Shown here in pieces: positions 42,420 to 49,935 of a stretch of DNA of 64,000 nt. This DNA is from JBMDXB01 sp048594975 (GTDB lineage Bacteria; Acidobacteriota; Vicinamibacteria; Vicinamibacterales; 2-12-FULL-66-21), in the NCBI GenBank assembly GCA_048594975.1, contig JBMDXQ010000027.1, positions 1-64,000 of the forward strand, read 5' to 3'. The notes below the pieces were generated by a model that was not told the origin of the DNA, ran no database searches, and was given only the letters and a program-made list of their open reading frames with translations. Within the stretch, counting starts at the first letter, position 1. Each line of letters opens with the position of its first letter. The position numbers and the translations under genes were made by a program.

Positions 42420-44735
42420 CTAGAACGACCGGTGCTCGGTGCGGCTGATGATCTCGTCCTGCAGCGCGCGCGTGAGATCGCAGAAGTAGTCGCTGTAGCC
42501 GGCGACGCGGACGATCAGATCGCGGTGTGCCTCCGGCGCCGTCTGCGCGGCGCGCAGCGTTTCCGCCGTCACGACATTGAACTGGATGTGGTGGCCGCCC
42601 AGCGCGAAGTACGTCCGCACCAGCGCCGCCAGGCGATCCAGATCCGCCGCGCTCTTCAGCAGGTCGGGTGAGAACTTCAGGTTCAGCAGCGTCCCCCCGG
42701 TGCGTGCGTGGTCGATGCGCGCCGCCGAGCGAATCACCGTGGTCGGCCCCAGCCGGTCGGCGCCCTGCACCGGCGAGATGCCTTCGGACAGCGGCTCGAA
42801 CGCGCGCCGTCCGTCCGGAGTCGCCTCCACCTTCGACCCGAAATAGACGTGGCAGGTCGTCGACAGGTAGTTCACGTGAAACGCGCCGCCGCGCGTGTTC
42901 GGCCGCCCTTCGATGGCCTCGTCGGTCGCATCGAAGACGCGGGCAAGCATCGCGTCGGCCGCCTCGTCGTCATTTCCGTATCGCGGCGTCCGGTGCCAGA
43001 GCGCCTGCCGCAACGGCTCCTCACCTGCGAAGTCGCTGCGCAGGGCGGCGCCCAGCCGCGGCATCGTCACGGCGCCGGTCTCGAAGACATGGTGGCGGAT
43101 CGCCGACAGGCTGTCGGTCAGCGTGCCGATGCCGACGGGCATGATGTAGGTGGTGTTGTAGCGCGCGCCGCCGGCGTTGTAGTCGCGCCCCTTCCGGATG
43201 CAGTCGTCGACGAGGATCGACAGGAACGGCGCGGGCATCCGTGTCGCGTAGAGCCGTTCGACGACGTTGGCGCCGCGCATCTTGATGTCCGCGAACCGTT
43301 GAAGCGTGCGGGTGAACGCGTCGAACACCGCGTCGAACGACTCCAGGGAGGCCGGATCGCTCTCCCGCAGCGCGATCTCCAGGATCTTCGGCAGGTTGAA
43401 GTACCCGGTGAGGATGTACGCCTCCTTGCCGAAGGCGCCGGTCTCGACGCAGCCGCTCGTCCCGCCCGCGCGCGCGTCGTGGAGCGACTTGCCCTGCCGC
43501 AGCAGTTCGTCGACGACGAGGTCGGCGTTGAAGATCGACGGCTGCCCCCACCCTTTCCGCACGATCTCGAGCGCGCGGCGGAGGAAACGGTCCGGACTCC
43601 TGCGACTGAGCTGGATGTTCGAAGACGGCTGCAGCAGCCGCATCTCGTCGATGACGTCGAGCACCAGGTAGGTCAGGTCGTTGACCGCATCGCTGCCGTC
43701 GGCGAGCAGGCCGCCGCTATTGATGTTCGCGAAGTCGGTGTAGGTGCCGCTCTCGGCGGCGGTGACGCCGACCTTGGGCGGTGCCGGCTGGTTGTTGAAC
43801 TTGATCCAGAACGCCTGCAGCAGCTCGCGCGCGGACTCGTCGGTCAGCGTGCCGGCCTCGAGGTCGCGGCGGTAGAACGGGTAGAGGTGCTGGTCGAGGT
43901 GTCCCGGGTTGAAGCTGTCCCACGTGTTCAGCTCGGTCACCACGCCCAGGTGGACGAACCAGTAGGCCTGCAGCGCCTCGTGGAAGGTGCGTGGTGCGCT
44001 GGCGGGCACGCGCGCGCAGATCGCTCCGATCCGCTCCAGCTCCCGGCGCCGCCCCGGATCCGCCTCCAGGCCGGCCAGCCGGCGGGCCGCCTCGGCGTGG
44101 CGATCGGCGTAGCGGACGATCGCATCGGCGCAGACCTGCATGGCGCGAAGCTGCTCCTGGCGATCGTAAGCCCGCGGATCGCGAACGTAGTCCAGCGCCG
44201 CGAGCTCGCGGTCGATTTCGGCAGCGACGTCGCACATGCCGCGCCGGTAGATCTTGCCGTCGAGGACGGTGTGGCCCGGGGCGCGCTGCTCCATGAACTC
44301 GGTGAAGACGCCGGCCTCGTAGGCGTCGAGCCACTCGCGCGTCATCTGCGCGAAGAGCGCGTCACGCATCGAGGCGCCGGACCAGAACGGGATGATTCGA
44401 TCGCGGTAGACCTCGCGCACCTCGTCGCACACGCGGTACGACGTCCGCTCGCGTCGATCGAGCACGTCGAGATCCTCCAGGCTGTGGCAGCACAGCTCCG
44501 GAAAGGTCGGGGTGGCTTTCGGCGACGGACCGCGCTCGCCGACGATCAGCTCGCCGTCGCCGATGCAGATCGCTTTGTGCTCCATCAGGTGACGGAACGT
44601 CAGCGCCCGCCGCATCGGCGCGGACACCGGGCCCATCCGCTCGTGGACGTCGGTCACCAGCACGGCGCGCTCGGCGGAGATCCACGGGCGCGTGTCGAGA
44701 CTCTGCTGCCGCAGGCGCGCAATCCTGGCGTTCAT
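42420..44735 (-). CDS. hypD: glycyl radical enzyme, trans-4-hydroxy-L-proline dehydratase type
   Basis: The 771-residue protein is a pyruvate-formate-lyase-family enzyme that closely follows gut clostridial HypD as I remember it. Shared stretches include PTFPELCCHSLEDLDVLDRR, FTEFMEQRAPGHT, TELNTWDSFNPGHLDQHL, FNNQPAPPKVGVT, GTSGCVETGAFGKEAY, MDH/IDHARTGGTLLN and ALQDEIISRTE. The thiyl cysteine is C429, the acid-base glutamate E431, a second acid D273, and the glycyl radical site G746 in RVAGYSDYF. HypD dehydrates trans-4-hydroxyproline to pyrroline-5-carboxylate, which a reductase turns into proline. It is cytosolic and oxygen-sensitive. It overlaps its activase by 4 bp. No proC is in the window. 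The symbol refers to the dehydratase, not the hydrogenase protein. Confidence 0.88.
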   Translation of the reverse strand: MNARIARLRQQSLDTRPWISAERAVLVTDVHERMGPVSAPMRRALTFRHLMEHKAICIGDGELIVGERGPSPKATPTFPELCCHSLEDLDVLDRRERTSYRVCDEVREVYRDRIIPFWSGASMRDALFAQMTREWLDAYEAGVFTEFMEQRAPGHTVLDGKIYRRGMCDVAAEIDRELAALDYVRDPRAYDRQEQLRAMQVCADAIVRYADRHAEAARRLAGLEADPGRRRELERIGAICARVPASAPRTFHEALQAYWFVHLGVVTELNTWDSFNPGHLDQHLYPFYRRDLEAGTLTDESARELLQAFWIKFNNQPAPPKVGVTAAESGTYTDFANINSGGLLADGSDAVNDLTYLVLDVIDEMRLLQPSSNIQLSRRSPDRFLRRALEIVRKGWGQPSIFNADLVVDELLRQGKSLHDARAGGTSGCVETGAFGKEAYILTGYFNLPKILEIALRESDPASLESFDAVFDAFTRTLQRFADIKMRGANVVERLYATRMPAPFLSILVDDCIRKGRDYNAGGARYNTTYIMPVGIGTLTDSLSAIRHHVFETGAVTMPRLGAALRSDFAGEEPLRQALWHRTPRYGNDDEAADAMLARVFDATDEAIEGRPNTRGGAFHVNYLSTTCHVYFGSKVEATPDGRRAFEPLSEGISPVQGADRLGPTTVIRSAARIDHARTGGTLLNLKFSPDLLKSAADLDRLAALVRTYFALGGHHIQFNVVTAETLRAAQTAPEAHRDLIVRVAGYSDYFCDLTRALQDEIISRTEHRSF

Positions 44736-45661
44736 GCCGTTCCTCCGACGGTGACATCGAGTCCACAGCCGCGCAGCAATCCGGCGGCAGCGTCCACCGC
44801 AGCCGCTTCTGCCGGCGGCGCGTCCGGCAACGGATACTCACGATCGAGGCGGCGGTACTTTGCCGTCCCGGCGCGGTGATACGGAAGCACGTCGATCCTC
44901 GAGATCCCGACCGACGCGGCCAGCGCCCCCACCGCGCGCACGTTCTCGTCGTCGTCGGTCACGCCGGGAACCAGCGGGAATCGGATGGTGACGTTCGCGC
45001 GGCGAGCCGCCAGCGCGCGCAGGTTGGCGAGCACCAGCCGGTTGGACGCGCCGGTCATCACGCGATGCCGGCTGTCGTCGAGGATCTTCAGATCGAAGAA
45101 GAACAGCGGCGCGAAGCTGGCTGCACGCAGCACGGTGCGACGGCTCGCGTGCCCGCATGTTTCAATCGCAACGCTGATGGTTTCGGCCCGGCAGCGCTCG
45201 AGCAGCGCCAGCAGGAGCGTCGGCTGGAACAGCGGCTCGCCACCCGAGAACGTGACGCCGCCGCCCGACCCGTCGTAGAAGGGCACGTCGCGCCGGATGA
45301 TCCGCATCAGCGCGTCGGCGGACATCGACACGCCGGCGATCTCGCGCGCACCCGAGGGGCAGACACTCGCGCAGGTGCCGCAGGCCTGGCAATAGCGGCG
45401 ATCGATCTTCGGCCCGTCCGGCTGCAACGCGGCCGCGCCGCGCGAACATGCCGCGAGGCAGGCGCCGCACCGGAGGCAGCGATCGGCCAGCAGGAGGATC
45501 TCGGGGGCCAGGGCCTGCGTTTCCGGGCTGTGGCACCAGGCGCAGCGCAACGGGCAGCCCTTGAAAAAAACCACCGTGCGGATCCCGGGACCGTCGTGGG
45601 TGGCGCAGCGGGAGATGCGGGCAATGCGTCCGGCGAGCATGAGGATCCGGAGCGTCCCCAT
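44732..45661 (-). CDS. glycyl-radical enzyme activating protein (radical SAM)
   Basis: The radical-SAM activase installs the glycyl radical on the downstream enzyme. The signature CxxxCxxC is present in FFKGCPLRCAWCHSPE, after the usual HDGPGIRT. Two extra 4Fe-4S ferredoxin clusters follow (CLRCGACLAACSRG and CQACGTCASVCPSGA), typical of the HypD/CutC-type activases. The SAM glycine-rich GGVTFSGGEPLFQP and the late VPGVTDDDENVRA are in place. Two starts are possible, 45661 (MGTLRI) and 45640 (MLAGRIARIS); the second fits family length better but neither has a strong ribosome site. The stop overlaps the ATG of the dehydratase, ensuring paired production. Confidence 0.93.
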   Translation of the reverse strand: MGTLRILMLAGRIARISRCATHDGPGIRTVVFFKGCPLRCAWCHSPETQALAPEILLLADRCLRCGACLAACSRGAAALQPDGPKIDRRYCQACGTCASVCPSGAREIAGVSMSADALMRIIRRDVPFYDGSGGGVTFSGGEPLFQPTLLLALLERCRAETISVAIETCGHASRRTVLRAASFAPLFFFDLKILDDSRHRVMTGASNRLVLANLRALAARRANVTIRFPLVPGVTDDDENVRAVGALAASVGISRIDVLPYHRAGTAKYRRLDREYPLPDAPPAEAAAVDAAAGLLRGCGLDVTVGGTA

Positions 45662-46104
45662 GCAACATGCATCCCCGCGTCGCCTGCTTGCCAATACCGG
45701 CCGTCGCGTGTCCTCTCGACGGGGCCCGCGCGTCGGGCTGCCGGGTTCCCGGCGGTGAGCGCCCTGCCGGTGCCGCGGCCCTGACCGTGCACAGGCAGTC
45801 CGAGATGGTCGGAGCGCCGGTCGCGACCATCTCGCGGCGCTGACGAAGACGAAACGGTCGCCTGGCGCGAGCGGCGTGGCCGCCGCTCCCGACCCGATGA
45901 GCCGTTGCGTACGCTCGGGAGTTCGTTCAGAATCCCCGCACCGCGTACAACCTGCATCTCACGATGATCGGTCTGGTGCTCATGGGAATCGTCGCCGCGA
46001 TCGCCATCCCCGCTCTGCCGCGATTCTCCCGCCAGTAGGAACGGACGGACCGACCGGTGCGGGGCGGACTGAGTTCCGCCCTCGCCTGGCTCGCACACCC
46101 CGCC
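45662..46104. other. 443-bp gap with a possible pilin-like scrap
   Basis: The interval lies upstream of the activase gene and should carry its promoter, but I see no strong one. The only protein-like stretch is on the plus strand at 45901-46038, between two in-frame stops: FVQNPRTAYNLHLTMIGLVL then MGIVAAIAIPALPRFSRQ and a TAG. It resembles the hydrophobic N-terminus of type IV pilins but lacks the Glu+5 and any body. Confidence 0.35.
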
Positions 46105-48783
46105 CTACTCCGCGCGCAACGCGACGGCCGGATCGACCCGCGCCGCCCGGCGGGCGGCCGGAACCCCCGCAAGCAGTGCGACCACCAGCATCACCATCGC
46201 CGCGGCGGCGAGCGATAGCGGATCGGCGGGACTCACCTCGTAGAGCATGGCCCGGGCGTAGCCGCCGAAGGCCACCGCAATCGCGACGCCGGCGACGACT
46301 CCCGCCGCCGCGAGCAGCAGGCACTGCCGCACCACCAGCCACACGACGGCGCGGCGGGTGGCACCGATTGCCAGCCGCACCCCGATTTCGTGCGACTGGC
46401 GCGACACGGCGAAGGTCAGGAGACCGTAGAGGGCTGCGCACGCCAGCGCGAGTGCCGCGACACCCAGCGCGGTCGGCAGTGTCGCGACGACGCGCTCCCG
46501 AACCACGGAGGATCGAATTCGCTCGCCCACCGTCTCCACCCGCGCCGGCACACGCGGGTCGAGATCACGGACGGCGCGGCGGACGCTCTCGACGAGCGCG
46601 CCGGCGGTCGCGACCGCGCGCACGTCGGCGACCAGCGTTTCGTCGGCGACGTCCGGAAGCTGCGTGTACGGCAAATAGGCGATCGCGCGCGGCGCTTCCT
46701 GCAGCCGCTGGTATTTCGCGTCGGAGACCACCGCGACGATCTCCAGATTGCGGCGCGCAGCGTTCCTCCCGATCGTGATCCGGCGGCCGAGCGGATCCTG
46801 GCCTTCGAAGAAGCGGCGGGCCAGCAACTCGTTGATCGCGACGACGCGGGGTGCGGACGCATCGTCGCGCGGGCCGAAGTCGCGGCCTCGGACGACGCGC
46901 ATCCCGAGGGTTCGAAAGTACCCTGGCGAGACCGCGTTGAAGTACACGCGACGGCTCGACTCCGGCGCGAGCGGCGCGCCGTCGACCTCGATGCTCTGCG
47001 TCCAGGCGCCATCCTGGTCGCTGATCGGCGGATACTGCGAAAGGCTGGCCGCCTCGACGCCGGGCAGGGCACGCAGCCGTGCAAGCAGCTGCTCGTAGTA
47101 GCGGACGTGACCATCATCGCGGTAGCCGGCTGCACCGGGGTCGGCGGCGACGACGAGCACGCGGCCGTGATCGAAGCCCGCCTGCTGCGACAGCACGCGG
47201 TCGAGGCTGCGGAGGAAGACCGCCGCGGCAGCGAGCAGCACCGTGGCGAGCGCCACCTGCGTCGCGACGAGGGTTCCCGCTGCCGTCCAGCGGCGTCGCA
47301 GCAATCCGCCTGGCACCGTGCCGGAAGCCCGCAGCGCGGCAAACGGATCCAGCGCCGTGGCCCGGAGAGCCGGTGCGATGGACGCCGCAACCGCCGCCGC
47401 GCACGCGAGCGCGAGCGCAAATCCAAACACGCGCGCGTCGGGTGACACTGCCAGGACGATCGGGTTGTCGCGCGTGCTCATCATGGCGACCAGCCCGGCG
47501 CTGCCCCAGACGGCAACGCCCATGCCGGCGAGCGCCGCCAGGATCGTCCACACCATCGCCTCGGTCATCAGCTGGCGCACGAGGCGGACGCGGCCGGCGC
47601 CGATCGCGAGGCGCACGGCGATCTCGCGCCGCCGCGCGAGGCCGCGGGCGAAGAGGAGGTTCGCGGCGCTGGCACACGCGACGACGGTCAGCAGCCCGAC
47701 CAGCGCGAGCAGGAGCCACAACGGCTGCTCGAACTGGTTGCGCACGCGCGAGAAGCCGGCCCGCGCCGACTGCAGGCGCGTCTGCCGCCCGAGGTACATC
47801 TCACGGCGGTCGGCCGGCATGTCGAGCGGCGTCGTGGCCTCGAGCAGCGAACGCCACGCGACCTGCACCGCCGCGTCGGCTTGCGTCAGCGGCACGCCGT
47901 CGCGCAGCCGCCCGAGCAGGTGAATCCAGGAGCTCGAGTGCGAGCGCAGCGCGTCCGGCTCCTGCAGCGTCGTCAGGGGAATCGTGATCTCGGGGGCGAG
48001 GCCAGGGGCGACGCCCGAGAAGCCCGGGGGCGTCACACCGACGATGGTGAACGTCCTCCCCTCGATACGGATGGTCCGGCCAATCGCGGCGGCGTCCCGG
48101 CCGAAGCGCCGCTGCCAGGAGGCGTGGCTGATCACCGCCACCAGGCCTTGCGGCCCGCCCCCGATGAGATCGTCGGCGGGTCCGAAGGTGCGGCCGGCGG
48201 CGGCGTGGACGCCGACCGTCTCGTAGAAGTTGCCGGAGGCGGTCAGCACTTCCGCCGGCTCGATGCCCGACGTCCATTCGACGTACAGCGTGTCGAGGTT
48301 CCAGGCCGCCAGGCCGGAGAGGACGCTCGAGGTTCGGGCCCCGGCTTCCCGGTAGATGGGGTACGAGAACGACGGCGCGTCGAAGTAGACGAGGCGCTCG
48401 GGCTGGCGGACGGGCAGGCTCTTGAGCACCAGGCCGTCGAGCAGCGCGAACACGCCGGTCGCAGCGCCGATGCCGATGGCCATCACGAGCACGACGGCGC
48501 CGGCGAAGACCGGGGCGCGTCGCAGCGCGCGCAGCGCGTAGGCGGCGTCCTGCCAGACGCTCTCGAGCCAGGGGGCAATCCATGCGGCACGCGCGTCCTC
48601 GCGCGCGAGCGTCACGTTGCCGAGGGCACGGCGGCTGGCGCGGTTTGCCCCTTCGCGGGTGAGGCCGCGCGCCTCGAGGTCCTGCTGACGCATCGCGCGG
48701 TGCGCCTCGATCTCCTCGGCGAGCTCGGCGTCGAGTCGCCGCTGGTGCAGCAGGTAGTGGAGGCGGCGAAGCAGTCGGGTCAT
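46105..48783 (-). CDS. ADOP-type ABC transporter permease (FtsX/MacB-like), PadR-linked
   Basis: The 892-residue protein matches the acidobacterial duplicated orphan permease type. The N-terminal cytosolic part (RLDAELAEEIEAHRAMRQQD, GLTREGANRASRRALGNVTL) precedes a first MacB_PCD/FtsX half (VVLVMAIGIGAATGVFALLD; periplasmic domain; WLLLALVGLLTVVACASAAN; RRREIAVRLAIGAGRVRLV). A second half follows (VATQVALATVLLAAAAVFLR, then SRQSHEIGVRLAIGATRRAV, ending AARVDPAVALRAE). There are about eight to ten membrane helices. No ATPase gene adjoins, as usual for ADOPs. Such proteins are thought to use mechanotransmission like MacB, but their cargo is unknown. The paired PadR gene lies 129 bp upstream, so PadR probably controls expression. 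Confidence 0.93.
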   Translation of the reverse strand: MTRLLRRLHYLLHQRRLDAELAEEIEAHRAMRQQDLEARGLTREGANRASRRALGNVTLAREDARAAWIAPWLESVWQDAAYALRALRRAPVFAGAVVLVMAIGIGAATGVFALLDGLVLKSLPVRQPERLVYFDAPSFSYPIYREAGARTSSVLSGLAAWNLDTLYVEWTSGIEPAEVLTASGNFYETVGVHAAAGRTFGPADDLIGGGPQGLVAVISHASWQRRFGRDAAAIGRTIRIEGRTFTIVGVTPPGFSGVAPGLAPEITIPLTTLQEPDALRSHSSSWIHLLGRLRDGVPLTQADAAVQVAWRSLLEATTPLDMPADRREMYLGRQTRLQSARAGFSRVRNQFEQPLWLLLALVGLLTVVACASAANLLFARGLARRREIAVRLAIGAGRVRLVRQLMTEAMVWTILAALAGMGVAVWGSAGLVAMMSTRDNPIVLAVSPDARVFGFALALACAAAVAASIAPALRATALDPFAALRASGTVPGGLLRRRWTAAGTLVATQVALATVLLAAAAVFLRSLDRVLSQQAGFDHGRVLVVAADPGAAGYRDDGHVRYYEQLLARLRALPGVEAASLSQYPPISDQDGAWTQSIEVDGAPLAPESSRRVYFNAVSPGYFRTLGMRVVRGRDFGPRDDASAPRVVAINELLARRFFEGQDPLGRRITIGRNAARRNLEIVAVVSDAKYQRLQEAPRAIAYLPYTQLPDVADETLVADVRAVATAGALVESVRRAVRDLDPRVPARVETVGERIRSSVVRERVVATLPTALGVAALALACAALYGLLTFAVSRQSHEIGVRLAIGATRRAVVWLVVRQCLLLAAAGVVAGVAIAVAFGGYARAMLYEVSPADPLSLAAAAMVMLVVALLAGVPAARRAARVDPAVALRAE

Positions 48784-48794
48784 GTCATCCCCGC

Positions 48795-48820
48795 TGGCTT
48801 CCGCCTGAAGGCGGAGGCCA
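48795..48820. repeat. REP-like hairpin element between PadR and permease genes
   Basis: GGCTTCCGCCT and AGGCGGAGGCC flank GA, a 26-base hairpin with one wobble and an outer T-A pair. On the plus strand one frame reads AGFRLKAEATR, a peptide string I recall as frequent in Acidobacteria because such repeats are dispersed in their genomes. Only one copy is in this window. It sits 12 bases upstream of the permease start codon, next to GGGGA, so it could modulate translation or decay of the PadR-permease message. Confidence 0.55.
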
Positions 48821-48912
48821 CACGAGTGGTTGAAGGGACGTCAGCCGGGCGATCGAGAACACCAGACGACCGGGAGCGCACGAGGAAGCACGCGCCGGAG
48901 CGGCCGGGGCTG

Positions 48913-49251
48913 TCAGGCCATCTCCAGCACGCGGTGGATGGCGTTCACCAGCCGCTCGAACTCGTCGCGCTCGGCGGCGAGCCGCTTGCGCCCGGCGGCG
49001 GTCAGCGTGTAGTAGCGCGCGCGGCGGTTGTTGTCCGACGCGCCCCATTCCGCCTTGACCCAGCCGTTCAGCAGCAGCCGCTGCAACGCGGGATAGAGGG
49101 AGCTCTCCCCCACCACGAGGACGTCGTCCGAGACCTGCCGCAGCCTCTCGGCGACGGCGTAGCCGTGCATCGGTCCGCGCTGCAGCGTCCGCAGCACGAG
49201 CATGTCGAGCGTGCCGGGCAACAGGTCCGGCGGCTGGTTCGTCGCCCCCAT
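48913..49251 (-). CDS. PadR family transcriptional regulator
   Basis: This 112-residue winged-helix regulator has TLDMLVLRTLQRGPMHGYAV, AERLRQVSDDVLVVGESSLY, PALQRLLLNGWVKAEWG and the wing NRRARYYTLT, then a short dimer helix (GRKRLAAERDEFERLVNAIH). PadR proteins are repressors. In Acidobacteria they often precede ADOP permeases, as here (129 bp). GAGAGGG precedes the ATG. The promoter just upstream is bracketed by two CCCATCG-N5-CGATGGG palindromes, which predicts autoregulation. The effector ligand is unknown. Confidence 0.93.
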   Translation of the reverse strand: MGATNQPPDLLPGTLDMLVLRTLQRGPMHGYAVAERLRQVSDDVLVVGESSLYPALQRLLLNGWVKAEWGASDNNRRARYYTLTAAGRKRLAAERDEFERLVNAIHRVLEMA

Positions 49252-49259
49252 CGGCCCTC

Positions 49260-49330
49260 TCCCATCGTCTGACGATGGGAAAGATGGATCGATCGCCCGC
49301 CGGTGTCAAGCCCCATCGACAGGCGATGGG
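49260..49330 (-). promoter_or_regulatory. sigma70-type promoter with two matching PadR operators
   Basis: Reading toward padR, the elements are as follows. Operator A is at 49312-49330 (CCCATCG-N5-CGATGGG). A perfect -35 TTGACA lies at 49309-49304, then a 17-bp spacer, then the -10 CATCTT at 49286-49281. Operator B is at 49261-49279 with the same CCCATCG-N5-CGATGGG plan, part of a 21-bp perfect palindrome at 49260-49280. Operator B covers the expected transcription start about 23-27 bases before the ATG. The two centres are 51 bp apart, close to five helical turns, allowing a repressor bridge or loop. That PadR binds them is inference from position and symmetry. Confidence 0.75.
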
Positions 49331-49362
49331 AGTGGGGCCTTGGGGAGTCCACACGGTGCCGC

Positions 49363-49414
49363 GCGGTTCCTGAGGTTCCGTGTGTCCAGGGCCGGAACCC
49401 GGAACCGAGGAACC
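49363..49414. repeat. GGTTCC/GGAACC word array, possible hairpin terminator
   Basis: Two GGTTCC words (CGGTTCCTGAGGTTCCG) are followed after 12 bases by three GGAACC words (CCGGAACCCGGAACCGAGG plus AACC). They can fold back on each other as a stem. It lies between the stop of the gene at 49425 and the PadR promoter, where a terminator would fit. No U-tract follows. Confidence 0.5.
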
Positions 49415-49424
49415 AGCACCAACC

Positions 49425-49865
49425 TCAGCGTGGGGTGATGCTGCCCATCGTCGACAGGTTGATCCAGTGCTCCTGACGGCCGGCGTCCGACACGCGCGCC
49501 CAGCCGCTCGGGTGCAGATCGCGGACCGTCGCGACCATGTCCACCCCGGCGCCGCGCAGTTGGTACACGCCACCCACTTTCACGAACGGCGGCGCCGCCG
49601 CCGTGGTCGCCACCGCGCCGTGCACGCTCACTCGCCAGTCGCCCAGCTGCGCGACCCGCCACTCACCGAGCTGGGCGACCCGCCACTCGCCGCGCTGCGC
49701 CGCCGCGACGAGCGCCTCTCGCACGACATCCACCGGCACCACGCCGGTGCCCGGTCCCGGCAGCTGCTGCGCCTGCCGCGCCCCGGCCGCCGCGCCGGCG
49801 GCGACGGAGCCGAGAATCACCAGCGCCGCGGCCACAGTACGGCCTTTCCGCGTGATCGACTGCAT
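49425..49865 (-). CDS. secreted protein with heptad tandem repeat
   Basis: From the ATG at 49865 (GGAGGA ribosome site) the protein is 146 residues. The signal peptide is TVAAALVILGSVAAGAAAG. The mature part contains an internal tandem repeat, GEWRVAQL-GEWRVAQL-GDWRVSV, near residues 58-79, encoded by imperfect 24-bp DNA repeats. Two beta strands and FVKVGGVYQLRGAGVDMVAT follow, then VRDLHPSGWARVSD. The repeat's alternating W/V pattern suggests a beta ribbon. I do not recognise a family. It ends just before the repeat-flanked PadR promoter. Confidence 0.65.
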   Translation of the reverse strand: MQSITRKGRTVAAALVILGSVAAGAAAGARQAQQLPGPGTGVVPVDVVREALVAAAQRGEWRVAQLGEWRVAQLGDWRVSVHGAVATTAAAPPFVKVGGVYQLRGAGVDMVATVRDLHPSGWARVSDAGRQEHWINLSTMGSITPR

Positions 49866-49935
49866 GCATTCCTCCATGAAGCGAGGCTCCGCTTGAGACG
49901 GAGCGCCCGGCAGGGTCGTTGGGTTCGTTCGCGCG

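Noticed and set aside
46105..48783. Possible macrolide export (MacB) gene
   Set aside because: There is no ATPase domain or adjacent ATPase gene, and the N-terminal extension and PadR neighbour indicate the ADOP type.
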